From: Falsihalocynthiibacter sp042445055
GTDB taxonomy: Bacteria > Pseudomonadota > Alphaproteobacteria > Rhodobacterales > Rhodobacteraceae
Direction: 5' to 3'
Length of the DNA: 64,000 nt
NCBI RefSeq assembly: GCF_042445055.1
Contig: NZ_CP170339.1
Coordinates: 1,860,001 to 1,924,000 of the forward strand
Each line of letters starts with the position of its first letter. Position 1 is the stretch's first letter. Shown piece after piece: positions 1 through 8,442 of the stretch. A model generated the notes under the pieces. The model did no database searches, was not told the origin of the DNA, and saw only the letters and a program-made list of their open reading frames with translations. A program made the translations under genes and the position numbers.

Positions 1-549
1 AGCACAGATAAAGCCATCGACCTTACCGTTGGTTTGCTCCCAGATTTCGGGTGCGGTAGTTTCGAAATGCGCACGACGGTTGGCAACGTTATCAAACTGG
101 TTCGCCCAGATCGCGCCGTTCGGTTCTGTTTTCGCCAGCTTTTCCGCAAGACGCTGGGAATAGCGCACATAGTTGTTCGGATTTTTGTAAGGAGCCGCAG
201 GCACTTGCACCAATTCGGCACCTGCCAGACGGATCATGTCCTTTTTCTCTTGGCTCTGGGTTTCTGGGATAACGATTACCGTTTTGAATCCCATCGCCGC
301 CCCAACGAGCGCAAGCCCGATACCTGTGTTGCCCGCCGTACCTTCGACGATCGTTCCACCAGGTTTCAGCGCGCCCGAGGCAATCGCATCGCGAATAATA
401 TAGAGCGCAGGGCGGTCTTTTACGGATTGGCCCGGATTAAGGAACTCGGCCTTGCCTAGTATCTCGCATCCTGTGGCCTCAGAGACCGCATTCAAGCGGA
501 TCAGAGGTGTGTTGCCGATCATATCTGGCAAGTCTTTGCAAACGCGCAT
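1..549 (-). CDS. cysK: Cysteine synthase, N-terminal part (runs off the window)
   Basis: PLP-dependent enzyme that makes cysteine from O-acetylserine and sulfide. The visible 183 residues begin at the ATG at 549 and continue past base 1, so the C-terminus is missing. Family marks are the opening IGNTPLIRL, the PLP lysine in SVKDRP (Lys44) and the substrate loop GTAGNTG, in the place of the usual TSGNTG. It lies 54 bases downstream of trgB on the same strand. The order trgA-trgB-cysK matches the tellurite-resistance locus described in Rhodobacter sphaeroides, so a role in thiol supply during oxyanion stress is plausible. It could be another fold-type II enzyme of this family, but the motifs favour cysteine synthase. 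Confidence 0.9.
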   Translation of the reverse strand, partial: MRVCKDLPDMIGNTPLIRLNAVSEATGCEILGKAEFLNPGQSVKDRPALYIIRDAIASGALKPGGTIVEGTAGNTGIGLALVGAAMGFKTVIVIPETQSQEKKDMIRLAGAELVQVPAAPYKNPNNYVRYSQRLAEKLAKTEPNGAIWANQFDNVANRRAHFETTAPEIWEQTNGKVDGFICA

Positions 550-603
550 TTTCAGCCCCTTAGTTTGTAATTCCCACTTGTTTAGGCCCGTCGCGAAGGG
601 AAC

Positions 604-1722
604 TCAAGTGACTGCCCCAACCGCAGCACGCAATCTGGGACGATTTTGCGCGAGCCACAGCGTCGAAAGGATCAACGGACCATTGGCGCGTGGACTGGTT
701 GAAATACGTTCCATAAGGTCCTCGAAATTAAGGACATGACGCAGGATATCCTCACCTTCTTCGTCCAGACCACACACCGCCCTTTCTACACCGTTCAGAT
801 TCGCGATCCCGATATAACTTTGGATGTATTCACTGATGCCGCCGGGCGAAGGATAATACTGCGCGATTTGCTCAAGGCTTATTAGCTTTAGCCCCGCCTC
901 CTCAAGGCACTCGCGCCGTGCGGTTTCTTCTGGTGTTTCACCGGGATCAATACGCCCAGCGACGGGTTCAAGGCTCCACGGATAGGCATCGCCGCGCGAA
1001 AGCAGGCCCGCGCGAAACTGCTCCACCACGAGCACACGATCCAACGCAGGATCATAAGGGAGCACGGTCACCGCATCACTCATCACAAAGACCGCGCGTT
1101 GAATTTCGTGGCTCATTTCACCGTCAAATCTGCGGTGCTTCAGGGTAAGATCATCGACGGCAAAAAACTTGTCGTAGTCCCGCCGTGTTTCAACGATCTC
1201 TACATCCTTTTCGGAATAGCTATTGGCGGCGGGCGGCATAGCGCGCGCATTGACCCGCGCAGCGGCGCGGACGCGAATGACCGAAAATCGGCTGCCCACA
1301 GACTCGGGCGCCTCATTCCCGAAACACGCCATTACTTCACGTGCTGCTTCAACCGAAATATCCCCCCACGAGCGCGCCCAATCCGTCACGGTCCACAACG
1401 CACCCGCTGGCGGCTGCTCTGGGGGCAAGTAAACATTGGCAATTTGACCTCTCGCAAGCGTAACCTGATGCACGTCATAGCCAAAACATGCTTCGTAGAA
1501 ATCCATCCGCGCCTGCATCTCGGGCGTGGGTTCAGCGACGACTTGACCCTTTACGGAGTTGCCGCTAGCGGGGAGTAAGCACGGATAGCCCGCATTCTTT
1601 ACCCAGAAAACCGCGTGATCGACAAGCTCCGCAGGTTGTTTTTCCGGAAGGTGTTCAGTGCCCAGAACAACGCGCAAGAGCGGATCGTGCAAGAGCGACC
1701 CGTAAAGGAAAAGAGCAGACAC
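604..1722 (-). CDS. trgB: TrgB-like gamma-glutamylcyclotransferase/NUDIX fusion
   Basis: A 372-residue two-domain protein. The N-terminal part (about residues 4-110) looks like the AIG2/gamma-glutamylcyclotransferase fold, with the LYGSLLHDP opening. The C-terminal part (about 185-360) is a NUDIX hydrolase with a complete Nudix box of the form GX5EX7REXXEEXG near residues 260-282; such boxes bind the metal used to cleave nucleoside diphosphate derivatives such as ADP-ribose. The start is a GTG 20 bases after trgA, and the ribosome site is weak. The order trgA-trgB-cysK is that of the Rhodobacter tellurite locus, which is the basis for the name. The biochemical link between this fusion and tellurite is not visible in the sequence. 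Confidence 0.85.
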   Translation of the reverse strand: MSALFLYGSLLHDPLLRVVLGTEHLPEKQPAELVDHAVFWVKNAGYPCLLPASGNSVKGQVVAEPTPEMQARMDFYEACFGYDVHQVTLARGQIANVYLPPEQPPAGALWTVTDWARSWGDISVEAAREVMACFGNEAPESVGSRFSVIRVRAAARVNARAMPPAANSYSEKDVEIVETRRDYDKFFAVDDLTLKHRRFDGEMSHEIQRAVFVMSDAVTVLPYDPALDRVLVVEQFRAGLLSRGDAYPWSLEPVAGRIDPGETPEETARRECLEEAGLKLISLEQIAQYYPSPGGISEYIQSYIGIANLNGVERAVCGLDEEGEDILRHVLNFEDLMERISTSPRANGPLILSTLWLAQNRPRLRAAVGAVT

Positions 1723-1742
1723 AGCGCAGCTTTCTATTTAGT

Positions 1743-2183
1743 TCAGTTCCAGCGGCGGCTGGACCATTCCACCAGCATCCCAGCGACGATACCGCCGCAA
1801 ACCATCATCCCAATCGGATACGGCGTCGCCGCAATAAGCGCATATTCACCTGCAATACGGAACATATCAATCACAGCTTCGGTCGCGCCGTCATAACTCT
1901 TGCGCAGAGAGAGGCGGACCATTTTGATGCTTGCCAAAAGTAGCGTTGCAGAAATTGCGATCGCAATTGCAGTTGTAAACCCTGTCGAAATCGCCGCCCG
2001 ATAGCCCTCACGCTGATGAGGGCCGGCAATTCTCCACCCTAAAATAAAGCCGACCAGCGCCGAAACTTCTGACAGTTGGCGCGGATTAGTGTCTTCTGGG
2101 AGGGTAAACTTGATAAATTCGCACGCGAACCAAGTGACAAATGCAAAAGCGATGCCGCCAACAACACGAGAAGCAGTGAGCAT
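1743..2183 (-). CDS. trgA: TrgA family membrane protein
   Basis: A 146-residue protein with several hydrophobic segments (near residues 5-22, 40-55, 65-88 and 115-135), so probably an integral inner-membrane protein. Start chosen at the ATG at 2183, which has GAGG a few bases upstream; the frame stays open to 2246 but the extra residues are polar and unlikely. It is the first gene of trgA-trgB-cysK, the arrangement known from Rhodobacter tellurite resistance. The mechanism is unknown. It is divergent from the tmRNA gene, with which it shares the upstream region. Confidence 0.82.
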   Translation of the reverse strand: MLTASRVVGGIAFAFVTWFACEFIKFTLPEDTNPRQLSEVSALVGFILGWRIAGPHQREGYRAAISTGFTTAIAIAISATLLLASIKMVRLSLRKSYDGATEAVIDMFRIAGEYALIAATPYPIGMMVCGGIVAGMLVEWSSRRWN

Positions 2184-2329
2184 GAAAACCTCATTCTTTT
2201 TCTTTTGCTTACGTCCGGACATGTGTTGAGGCAAGAATTTCAACACCCTAGCGCCATTGCGCGCCCAAGGGTTGCACGCAAAGCACGGCGCAGAATTACG
2301 GGCAATCCACCCGAAACCGCTTGAATCCC

Positions 2330-2680
2330 CGCCAACCCCTCCTTACATTGAACCTGTCCTTCGGGACTATGGATATAAACGCGCTCGTAATAAGCGGATC
2401 GGACCCGGGGGCGGTACCCGGCGACTCCACCAACATCCTTCTTTGGGGATCATGGGGTCGAAATAGGATCGACGAACGTCTAAAGGGGTTTGCTTTATCC
2501 CGGTGAGTTACCACCGTTATCGGTACATTTAAGCTAGTTGCAAATGACAACGACGCTCCGATGGCTCTAGCTGCGTAAGCAGTTCGAAAAATCGAACCTT
2601 AAGTCCCTTCACGTTGCAGTGTTGGGCGGGGTCCGCAGGTACCTGGCAACAGAAACCTGCACTTTTCCACACATTTCGGG
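2330..2680 (+). ncRNA. ssrA: Two-piece (circularly permuted) tmRNA
   Basis: Rescues stalled ribosomes and tags the unfinished protein for proteolysis. The 3' (acceptor) half comes first: its CGACTCC at 2422-2428 is followed by ACCA. A short spacer follows, then the 5' end of the coding half, GGGGTCG at 2454-2460, which pairs with the acceptor strand over seven base pairs including one G-U. The tag frame at 2540-2578 encodes ANDNDAPMALAA and a TAA stop. A hairpin with arms GCAGGT and ACCTGC closes the 3' side. This permuted order is typical of alphaproteobacteria, where the precursor is cut into two RNAs. The outer ends are approximate; the acceptor tip and tag are firm. Confidence 0.9.
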
Positions 2681-2791
2681 CATTTTGATTGGCGCTATTT
2701 CGCCGATTCATGTTACAATCACAGATACTTACCCACATAGTATTGATTTTGTCCGCCTTCGACTCCAGATGTTGGTGACCAAGGAGGACTT

Positions 2792-2986
2792 ATGTCAAAG
2801 ATTGCTTACACACTCGCTTCGGCCGCACTCGCACTTGTTCTTGTGTCAACACTGGTTGCCGGTATTTCGCAATTTCAGCTCCCTGTTTCCTATGCCAACC
2901 TCTCTCCAGAGAAGCTAGGCGTTTCTTCGACATATGAAGAGAATGCACCCAAACCTGATACTTATAAGTTTCGTCGGCAACTCTAG
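2792..2986 (+). CDS. Small membrane or exported protein, unknown
   Basis: A 64-residue reading frame with a strong ribosome site (AAGGAGG, 5 bases before the ATG at 2792). Residues 5-26 are strongly hydrophobic and act either as a signal peptide or as one membrane anchor; the rest is short and polar. I recognise no family. The good ribosome site, and its place between ssrA and chrA without overlap, argue that it is real. It may be cotranscribed with neither neighbour. Confidence 0.6.
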   Translation: MSKIAYTLASAALALVLVSTLVAGISQFQLPVSYANLSPEKLGVSSTYEENAPKPDTYKFRRQL

Positions 2987-3063
2987 GGCGCAATCGACAA
3001 CATATTCTTAACAGCGTCACATCAACCTGCTAAGCCATGGGAAACCATGACTACAGGCCATTG

Positions 3064-4317
3064 ATGACACCCAGTTTTTCCGAAACCACCCGAGTATTTG
3101 CACGCATCGGGCTTTTGTCTTTTGGCGGGCCTGCGGCACAGATCGCATTGATGCACAAAGAGTTGGTGGATGATCGGCCATGGTTGACCGAGGATCAATT
3201 TCTCTCGGCGCTCTCTTTTTGTATGCTCCTGCCTGGTCCTGAGGCAATGCAGCTTGCGACCTATGCAGGCTGGCGTTTGCACGGAACCAAGGGCGGCCTG
3301 ATGGCGGGGGCGCTTTTTGTTCTGCCTGGGGCGTTTGTGGTGCTGGCGCTGTCGATCATTTACGCGCTTTTGGGGGATGTCCCTCTGGTTGTGGCGCTTT
3401 TCCTCGGCATCAAAGCAGCGGTCGTTGTGATTGTCATTCAGGCGCTCATTAAGGTTTCGCAGCGCGCGCTCAAGCACCCCGTTTCTTGGGCCATTGCCGC
3501 CGCGAGCTTTGTCGGTATCTTCTTTCTCGCTCTGCCCTATCCGCTTATTGTTGCAGCCGCTGCGATTGTGGGCGTGGGCTTCATTCCCAAAGCGTCTGTG
3601 CACCCTGCCCCGATCTCCCAGCCCAAATCGGCACACCCGCTCGCAACCATCGCTATTTGGGGGAGTCTTTGGGCCATTCCGCTCCTTGCGCTTTACCTCG
3701 CGAACGCCAAGCTCTTAACCTCAATCGGTCTGTTTTTCTCAAAACTCGCGGTCGTTACCTTCGGCGGGGCCTATGCGGTGCTGGCCTATATGACCCAAGA
3801 GGTTGTCGTCGACAAAGGCTGGATATCAACGGCTACGATGATGGATGGTCTTGGCCTCGCGGAAACAACCCCCGGCCCGTTGATCCTTGTGACCGAGTTT
3901 GTCGGTTTTCAGGCCGCATTCGCAGAGGGCGGATTATGGCTTGGAATTGCTGGAGCGGCATTCGCCCTCTGGGCTACGTTTATTCCCTGTTTCTTATGGA
4001 TTTTCACAGCGGCCCCTTACCTTTCCCAAATAAGCAGCCGACCACGCCTTGCGGCTGCCCTCTCTGGAATCACCGCCGCCGTGGTGGGCGTGATCCTGAA
4101 CCTTTCCATCTGGTTTGCGCTGCATGTTTTGTTTGAAACCGCGGAATTACAACACTTTGGCCCGCTCCAAATTCTAGTCCCTGATGTCGCAACGCTCAAT
4201 GTTCATGCTGCAATTCTAGCGTGTTTGGCGGCGCTCCTTATGCTTCGCTTCAAAGTCGGAATGGGGGCGACTCTAGCGGTTATGGCGGTCAGCGGTTTGG
4301 CGCTCTCGTTTTTCTAG
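3064..4317 (+). CDS. chrA: ChrA-type chromate efflux transporter
   Basis: A 417-residue protein of the CHR family, with two homologous membrane halves, each opening with the family signature. The N-terminal half has FARIGLLSFGGPAAQIALM and later MLLPGPEAMQLATYAGW. The second half, from about residue 225, has FFSKLAVVTFGGAYAVLAYM and LGLAETTPGPLI. Family members export chromate, and some move sulfate. I chose ATG 3064 because homology begins there; ATG 3037 is also possible. It lies about 900 bases from the trgAB-cysK locus, giving two oxyanion-related loci side by side, although nothing shows they are coregulated. Confidence 0.88.
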   Translation: MTPSFSETTRVFARIGLLSFGGPAAQIALMHKELVDDRPWLTEDQFLSALSFCMLLPGPEAMQLATYAGWRLHGTKGGLMAGALFVLPGAFVVLALSIIYALLGDVPLVVALFLGIKAAVVVIVIQALIKVSQRALKHPVSWAIAAASFVGIFFLALPYPLIVAAAAIVGVGFIPKASVHPAPISQPKSAHPLATIAIWGSLWAIPLLALYLANAKLLTSIGLFFSKLAVVTFGGAYAVLAYMTQEVVVDKGWISTATMMDGLGLAETTPGPLILVTEFVGFQAAFAEGGLWLGIAGAAFALWATFIPCFLWIFTAAPYLSQISSRPRLAAALSGITAAVVGVILNLSIWFALHVLFETAELQHFGPLQILVPDVATLNVHAAILACLAALLMLRFKVGMGATLAVMAVSGLALSFF

Positions 4318-4421
4318 CAAATTCAGTGATTTGCAAAAAACAGTACACTGCCCCTTTTCATCATCTTGGGGTAAGCATAAGGTTGAGAGGACGAACACCT
4401 ACGGATTATAGAGGCCAACTC

Positions 4422-4877
4422 ATGTCCCAATTTATCGACTACGGCAATCTCATGCATGATGCCATGCGCAGCCTGATCCAAAAAGTTTTGGAAAGCGTTC
4501 AGGTTAACGGACTGCCGGGCGAGCATCATTTCTTTATTACCTTTGATACATTACACCCTGACGTTGAAATCGCTGATTGGCTCTCTGATCGTTATCCGGG
4601 CGAAATGACCGTTGTGATGCAAAACTGGTTCGAAGGGCTAGAGGTTACTGACGAGGGCTTTACCGTCACGATGAAGTTCGGCGGCACACCAGAAACACTC
4701 TATATTCCTTACGACTCAATCATCACCTTCGTTGATCCTTCGGTTGAGTTCGGTCTGCGCTTTGAAACGCATGAAACCGAGCGCGAAGAAGAAATCGAAG
4801 AGGCCCCGATGGCCGAAGATGTTCCGAACGAACAAGGCGAAGCAGAGGTCGTCAGCCTCGATTCCTTCCGCAAATAA
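4422..4877 (+). CDS. sspB: SspB, ClpXP specificity-enhancing factor
   Basis: A 151-residue adaptor of the alpha-type SspB family, which binds ssrA-tagged proteins and carries them to ClpXP. The folded N-terminal part (residues 1-115) contains the family segments FITFDT, VVMQNWFEGL and FGGTPETLYIPYDSI. An acidic linker follows, and the protein ends in VVSLDSFRK, the short C-terminal peptide expected to dock on ClpX. The frame is open upstream to 4221, but homology and the ATG at 4422 set the start. The tmRNA gene that makes its substrates lies 1.7 kb upstream. Confidence 0.92.
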   Translation: MSQFIDYGNLMHDAMRSLIQKVLESVQVNGLPGEHHFFITFDTLHPDVEIADWLSDRYPGEMTVVMQNWFEGLEVTDEGFTVTMKFGGTPETLYIPYDSIITFVDPSVEFGLRFETHETEREEEIEEAPMAEDVPNEQGEAEVVSLDSFRK

Positions 4878-4900
4878 CGCAAACACTGGCCTAAAGGACA

Positions 4901-4926
4901 GCGCAACCGCCAAGCGCAGGTTGCGT
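4901..4926 (+). terminator. Possible hairpin after sspB
   Basis: CGCAACC at 4902-4908 can pair with GGTTGCG at 4919-4925, shortly after the sspB stop. There is no T run directly behind it, so it is at best a weak terminator or a 3'-end hairpin. Confidence 0.3.
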
Positions 4927-4946
4927 CGCGAAGTGTGTTGTTTGAA

Positions 4947-4975
4947 TTGTATTTTCCCAAGGCCCGAATTATAGA
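4947..4975 (+). promoter_or_regulatory. Possible sigma-70 promoter of fumC
   Basis: TTGTAT at 4947-4952 and TATAGA at 4970-4975 are separated by 17 bases, 41 bases before the fumC start. Spacing and hexamers fit a housekeeping promoter, but this is pattern matching only. Confidence 0.4.
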
Positions 4976-5016
4976 GTTTCCAACCTTTTGGCCCCCGGAC
5001 CTCTCAGGAGATAGTG

Positions 5017-6411
5017 ATGACGAATACCCGTACCGAAACCGACAGCTTTGGCCCGCTTGAGGTCCCTTCCGAGAAATACTGGGGTGCGCAAACGCAGCGT
5101 TCCTTGATGAACTTCCCCATTGGCTGGGAAAAACAGCCCATCGCAATCGTTCGCGCCCTCGGCGTCATCAAAAAAGCCTGCGCACAAGCTAACGTGGAAA
5201 ACGGCAACCTCGACGAGAAGCTCGGAAATGCGATCATTCAGGCCGCTGGCGAAGTGTTTGAAGGAAAATTCGACGACAACTTCCCGCTCGTTGTTTGGCA
5301 AACAGGTTCAGGCACCCAGTCCAACATGAACTCAAACGAGGTTATAGCGAACCGCGCGATCGAAATCCTTGGTGGTGTCATTGGCTCCAAAGATCCGGTT
5401 CACCCGAACGATCACTGCAACATGGGGCAGTCTTCTAACGATACTTTCCCGACCGCAATGCACATCGCTACTGCCATGACCGCCCGCGACGTACTGATCC
5501 CCGGATTGGAAAAACTTCATGCCGCTCTTGAAGCAAAGGTGGTTGAGTTTGAGGGGATTATCAAAATTGGCCGTACCCACACAATGGACGCGACCCCCCT
5601 TACCCTCGCACAGGAATTCTCGGGCTATGCCCATCAGTTGGCCAAAGGCATCGAGCGCGTAAAGGCCTGCCTTCCAGACGTTTACGAACTTGCGCAAGGC
5701 GGCACCGCAGTTGGAACCGGCCTGAACACAACCGCTGGCTGGGGCGAACAAGTCGCCAAGAACATGGCCGAGATCACAGGCCTTCCTTTCGTAACAGCCC
5801 CAAACAAATTCGAAGCCCTCGCCGCACATGATGCGCTGGTGATGTTCTCGGGTGCGCTGAAAACAGTTGCCGCAAGCCTGTTCAAGATCGCAAACGACAT
5901 CCGTCTGCTTGGCTCTGGCCCGCGCTGCGGATTGGGAGAATTGATGCTTCCTGAAAACGAGCCTGGCTCGTCGATCATGCCGGGTAAAGTAAACCCAACC
6001 CAATGCGAAGCCCTCACTCAGGTCTGTGCACATGTGATCGGCAATGACGCAGCGGTCGGATTTGCGGGATCGCAAGGCCACTTCGAGCTTAACGTTTACA
6101 ACCCAATGATGGCCTATAACGTCTTGCAATCTATGCAGCTTCTGGGCGATGCGTCCTCGGCGTTCACAGATAACTGTGTCGTTGGAATCCGCGCTAACAA
6201 GGACCGGATCGCCAAGATCATGAACGAATCCCTCATGCTGGTGACGGCGCTTGCCCCGACGATTGGTTACGATAACGCCACAACCGTCGCCAAAACAGCG
6301 CATAAAAACGGCACAACGCTTAAGGAAGAGGCAATCGCGCTTGGGTTTGTGGATGAGGAAACCTTTGACGCAGTGGTCCGTCCAGAGAAAATGATCGGTC
6401 CCAAAACCTGA
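5017..6411 (+). CDS. fumC: Fumarate hydratase, class II
   Basis: Iron-independent fumarase of the citric acid cycle: fumarate plus water to malate. The 464-residue length is usual for the family. The signature GSSIMPGKVNPTQ is intact in the C-terminal half, and GRTHTMDATPLTLAQEFSGY and TGSGTQSNMNSNEV give the other active-site regions of the fumarase/aspartase superfamily. The ATG at 5017 has CAGGAG 6 bases upstream; an overlapping GTG at 5014 is the alternative. The stop overlaps the start of the next small gene (TGATG), so the two are probably translated together. Confidence 0.96.
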   Translation: MTNTRTETDSFGPLEVPSEKYWGAQTQRSLMNFPIGWEKQPIAIVRALGVIKKACAQANVENGNLDEKLGNAIIQAAGEVFEGKFDDNFPLVVWQTGSGTQSNMNSNEVIANRAIEILGGVIGSKDPVHPNDHCNMGQSSNDTFPTAMHIATAMTARDVLIPGLEKLHAALEAKVVEFEGIIKIGRTHTMDATPLTLAQEFSGYAHQLAKGIERVKACLPDVYELAQGGTAVGTGLNTTAGWGEQVAKNMAEITGLPFVTAPNKFEALAAHDALVMFSGALKTVAASLFKIANDIRLLGSGPRCGLGELMLPENEPGSSIMPGKVNPTQCEALTQVCAHVIGNDAAVGFAGSQGHFELNVYNPMMAYNVLQSMQLLGDASSAFTDNCVVGIRANKDRIAKIMNESLMLVTALAPTIGYDNATTVAKTAHKNGTTLKEEAIALGFVDEETFDAVVRPEKMIGPKT

Positions 6412-6602
6412 TGCAAAAGATCACCAACCTGTCCCGCGCACGGAAACAAAAAGCGCGGGACGAAAAGCGTGCACAATCGGAAATCGCGACCAAGAGCGCG
6501 GGAACGTCCAAGGCCGCAAAGCTCTTGGAGGCCACAAAAAATGAGCGTGCGCGGCAAATGCTGGACCAACATTTTCTAGGTTCAGAGTTTGAAGATGACT
6601 AA
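6411..6602 (+). CDS. DUF4169 family small protein
   Basis: A 63-residue, highly charged protein, rich in Lys, Arg and Glu and probably helical, with no membrane segment. It resembles the DUF4169 family common in Rhodobacteraceae, whose function is unknown. Its ATG shares a base with the fumC stop, and a terminator follows, so it is the last gene of a fumC operon. Confidence 0.75.
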   Translation: MQKITNLSRARKQKARDEKRAQSEIATKSAGTSKAAKLLEATKNERARQMLDQHFLGSEFEDD

Positions 6603-6607
6603 CGATT

Positions 6608-6635
6608 AAGGCGCCCGATGACGGCGCCTTTTTTC
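6608..6635 (+). terminator. Rho-independent terminator after fumC operon
   Basis: AAGGCGCC at 6608-6615 pairs with GGCGCCTT at 6623-6630, followed by a T run. It lies just behind the DUF4169 gene, whose stop is at 6602. Confidence 0.85.
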
Positions 6636-6863
6636 TTTTCTGGAAACAATTTATTAATTGAACTACCGATATACACGCTCGAAGATCTGTCTATTCGTGC
6701 GTTATTTCAACATTGCTTACGGTTTCTCAATAGGAATTCTCCTTGCAAATCCCGCTATGGTTGCGGCATCATGATACCATGCACTTTGAGTCAATCCTTT
6801 GAAAACAATAGGTTATCGAAATTAGGGGAATGATGGGCAGATAATGCCCACTGTATTAGAAGT

Positions 6864-7091
6864 ATGAGTAAACGACCCAAGAAACGATCACTGACGTTGA
6901 ACGGACACCGTACAAGCGTATCCCTTGAGGATGAATTCTGGGATTCATTCCGCGAAATTGCCAGCGCACGTCATATTCCCATCAACGCTCTCGCGGCTGA
7001 AATTGATGCAGAGCGCGGAATGGAAATGGGACTCGCCTCGGCGATCCGGCTACATATCCTTAAGCACTATCGCGCTATTCCCGTGTCCTAG
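6864..7091 (+). CDS. Ribbon-helix-helix domain protein
   Basis: A 75-residue protein. A basic N-terminus (SKRPKKRSLTLNGHRTSVSL) provides a strand of the kind that inserts into DNA in the ribbon-helix-helix fold, followed by two helices (EDEFWDSFREIASA and INALAAEIDAER). It belongs with the RHH_4-type proteins often found near fumC in this family; targets are unknown. Its 3' end overlaps the P450 gene on the other strand by 17 bases. Confidence 0.75.
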   Translation: MSKRPKKRSLTLNGHRTSVSLEDEFWDSFREIASARHIPINALAAEIDAERGMEMGLASAIRLHILKHYRAIPVS

Positions 7092-8442
7092 GTTTAACTC
7101 GCAACCAAATCCCGTCTTTGGCGCGCACAGTCAAGTGTGCGACAGGAACGGGTGTGCGCCCCTCGACGGGCTTAAATTCCAGAGCGCGCACCAAAGTCGC
7201 GAGCAATAAGACCCCTTCGATCATCGCGAAGCCAGCACCGGTACACACGCGCGGACCTGCCGAAAACGGGATAAAGGCATCCCGCAGGCACGCTTTGCCA
7301 TTTTCAGTCTTGAAACGGTCCGGATCGAACCCGTCCGGATTATCCCAAAGCCGTTCATGGCGCTGAACATGCCACGGCGAAATCACGATTTGTGAGCCTG
7401 TTGGAACCTCACGTTTTCGGAATTCCTGCGGACAAGCAGCCTCACGCACCATCATCGGGACGGGAGGGTAAAGACGAAGCGTCTCGCGAAAGACATCCCG
7501 TGTGTAACGAAGCTTGGAGATATCCGAAAACTCAAGCTCTCGATCACCAGCAACGCTCTGAATTTCATCATAAATCCGCGCCTGATCTGTCGGATTTTTC
7601 GCCAGAAGATAGAGCGCCCAAGCCATAGCGCTCGCACTTGTTTCATGCCCCGCCAAAAAGAAAATCGCGACCTGATCGACCATCTCACTCTTGGAAAAAC
7701 GCTCACCAGTCTCTGGATCGGTCATCGTCATGATCTTGGTCGCAAGATCATTAGGAGCCTTCCCCATTTGAATATCTTGCGCCCGTTCATCGACAAGCGT
7801 GGCGATGAGAGAGCGAATTTTCCGAGCAGTTTCCTTCGTGCTCTTGCGGTGAAACCGTGGCATCCACCGCGGGAGCGGAATAAAGGCGGCAACGTTCAAA
7901 AGCGGCTGATTGCGCTGATAGGTTCGAAAAAGAGTAAAGACTTCAGACGCAATGTGATGGCTGATCGGTATTGAAAACAATGTGCGAAAGATGATGTCGG
8001 CGGCCGCAAAGCTTGTCGCCTCCTCCATCTCTTGCGCGCTATTTTCGGCGATCCGATCACGCGCGTCATTACAAGCGTCCTGCATCGCAGGAAATGTATC
8101 CCGCAGGCGACCGCCCTCAAACGCGGGGTCAATGATCCGTCGTTGTTTTTTCCAAACATCACCATTAGTTAGGAAAACCGAGTTCCCCAATAAGGGTCGC
8201 AAACCCTCGCTTATGCGCTCTGATTTCGGGAACTCATCTGGGGACCGCTTGAGAACCTCTTCGATCAAATCAGGTTGATTGATCAAAAAAGAACGAAAAA
8301 ATGGTGTCCTAAACTCCGCCATCCAAGCGCGGTAGAGCTTCTGCGGTTGCGCGGAAAGAATGTCCTGCCGAAACGCGCGCATATAGCGAATTAGAGTTGT
8401 TTTCTCACCCCGTGATTTTGGTTTTGGCGGTATGGGTCTCAT
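7075..8442 (-). CDS. Cytochrome P450
   Basis: A 455-residue heme monooxygenase. The I-helix oxygen-binding motif AGHETS, the K-helix ExxR (ETLR) and the heme loop FSAGPRVCTGAGFA with the ligand Cys400 are all present, so it should be active. It has no N-terminal membrane anchor and resembles the broad bacterial class related to fatty-acid or alkane-type P450s; the substrate cannot be read from the sequence. Its ATG overlaps the stop of the upstream membrane hydrolase-like gene (ATGA), so the two are cotranslated. No ferredoxin or reductase gene lies next to it. Confidence 0.93.
   Translation of the reverse strand: MRPIPPKPKSRGEKTTLIRYMRAFRQDILSAQPQKLYRAWMAEFRTPFFRSFLINQPDLIEEVLKRSPDEFPKSERISEGLRPLLGNSVFLTNGDVWKKQRRIIDPAFEGGRLRDTFPAMQDACNDARDRIAENSAQEMEEATSFAAADIIFRTLFSIPISHHIASEVFTLFRTYQRNQPLLNVAAFIPLPRWMPRFHRKSTKETARKIRSLIATLVDERAQDIQMGKAPNDLATKIMTMTDPETGERFSKSEMVDQVAIFFLAGHETSASAMAWALYLLAKNPTDQARIYDEIQSVAGDRELEFSDISKLRYTRDVFRETLRLYPPVPMMVREAACPQEFRKREVPTGSQIVISPWHVQRHERLWDNPDGFDPDRFKTENGKACLRDAFIPFSAGPRVCTGAGFAMIEGVLLLATLVRALEFKPVEGRTPVPVAHLTVRAKDGIWLRVKPRTRE

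Noticed and set aside
5332..6303. 323-residue frame opposite fumC
   Set aside because: Shadow of fumC; composition is not protein-like.
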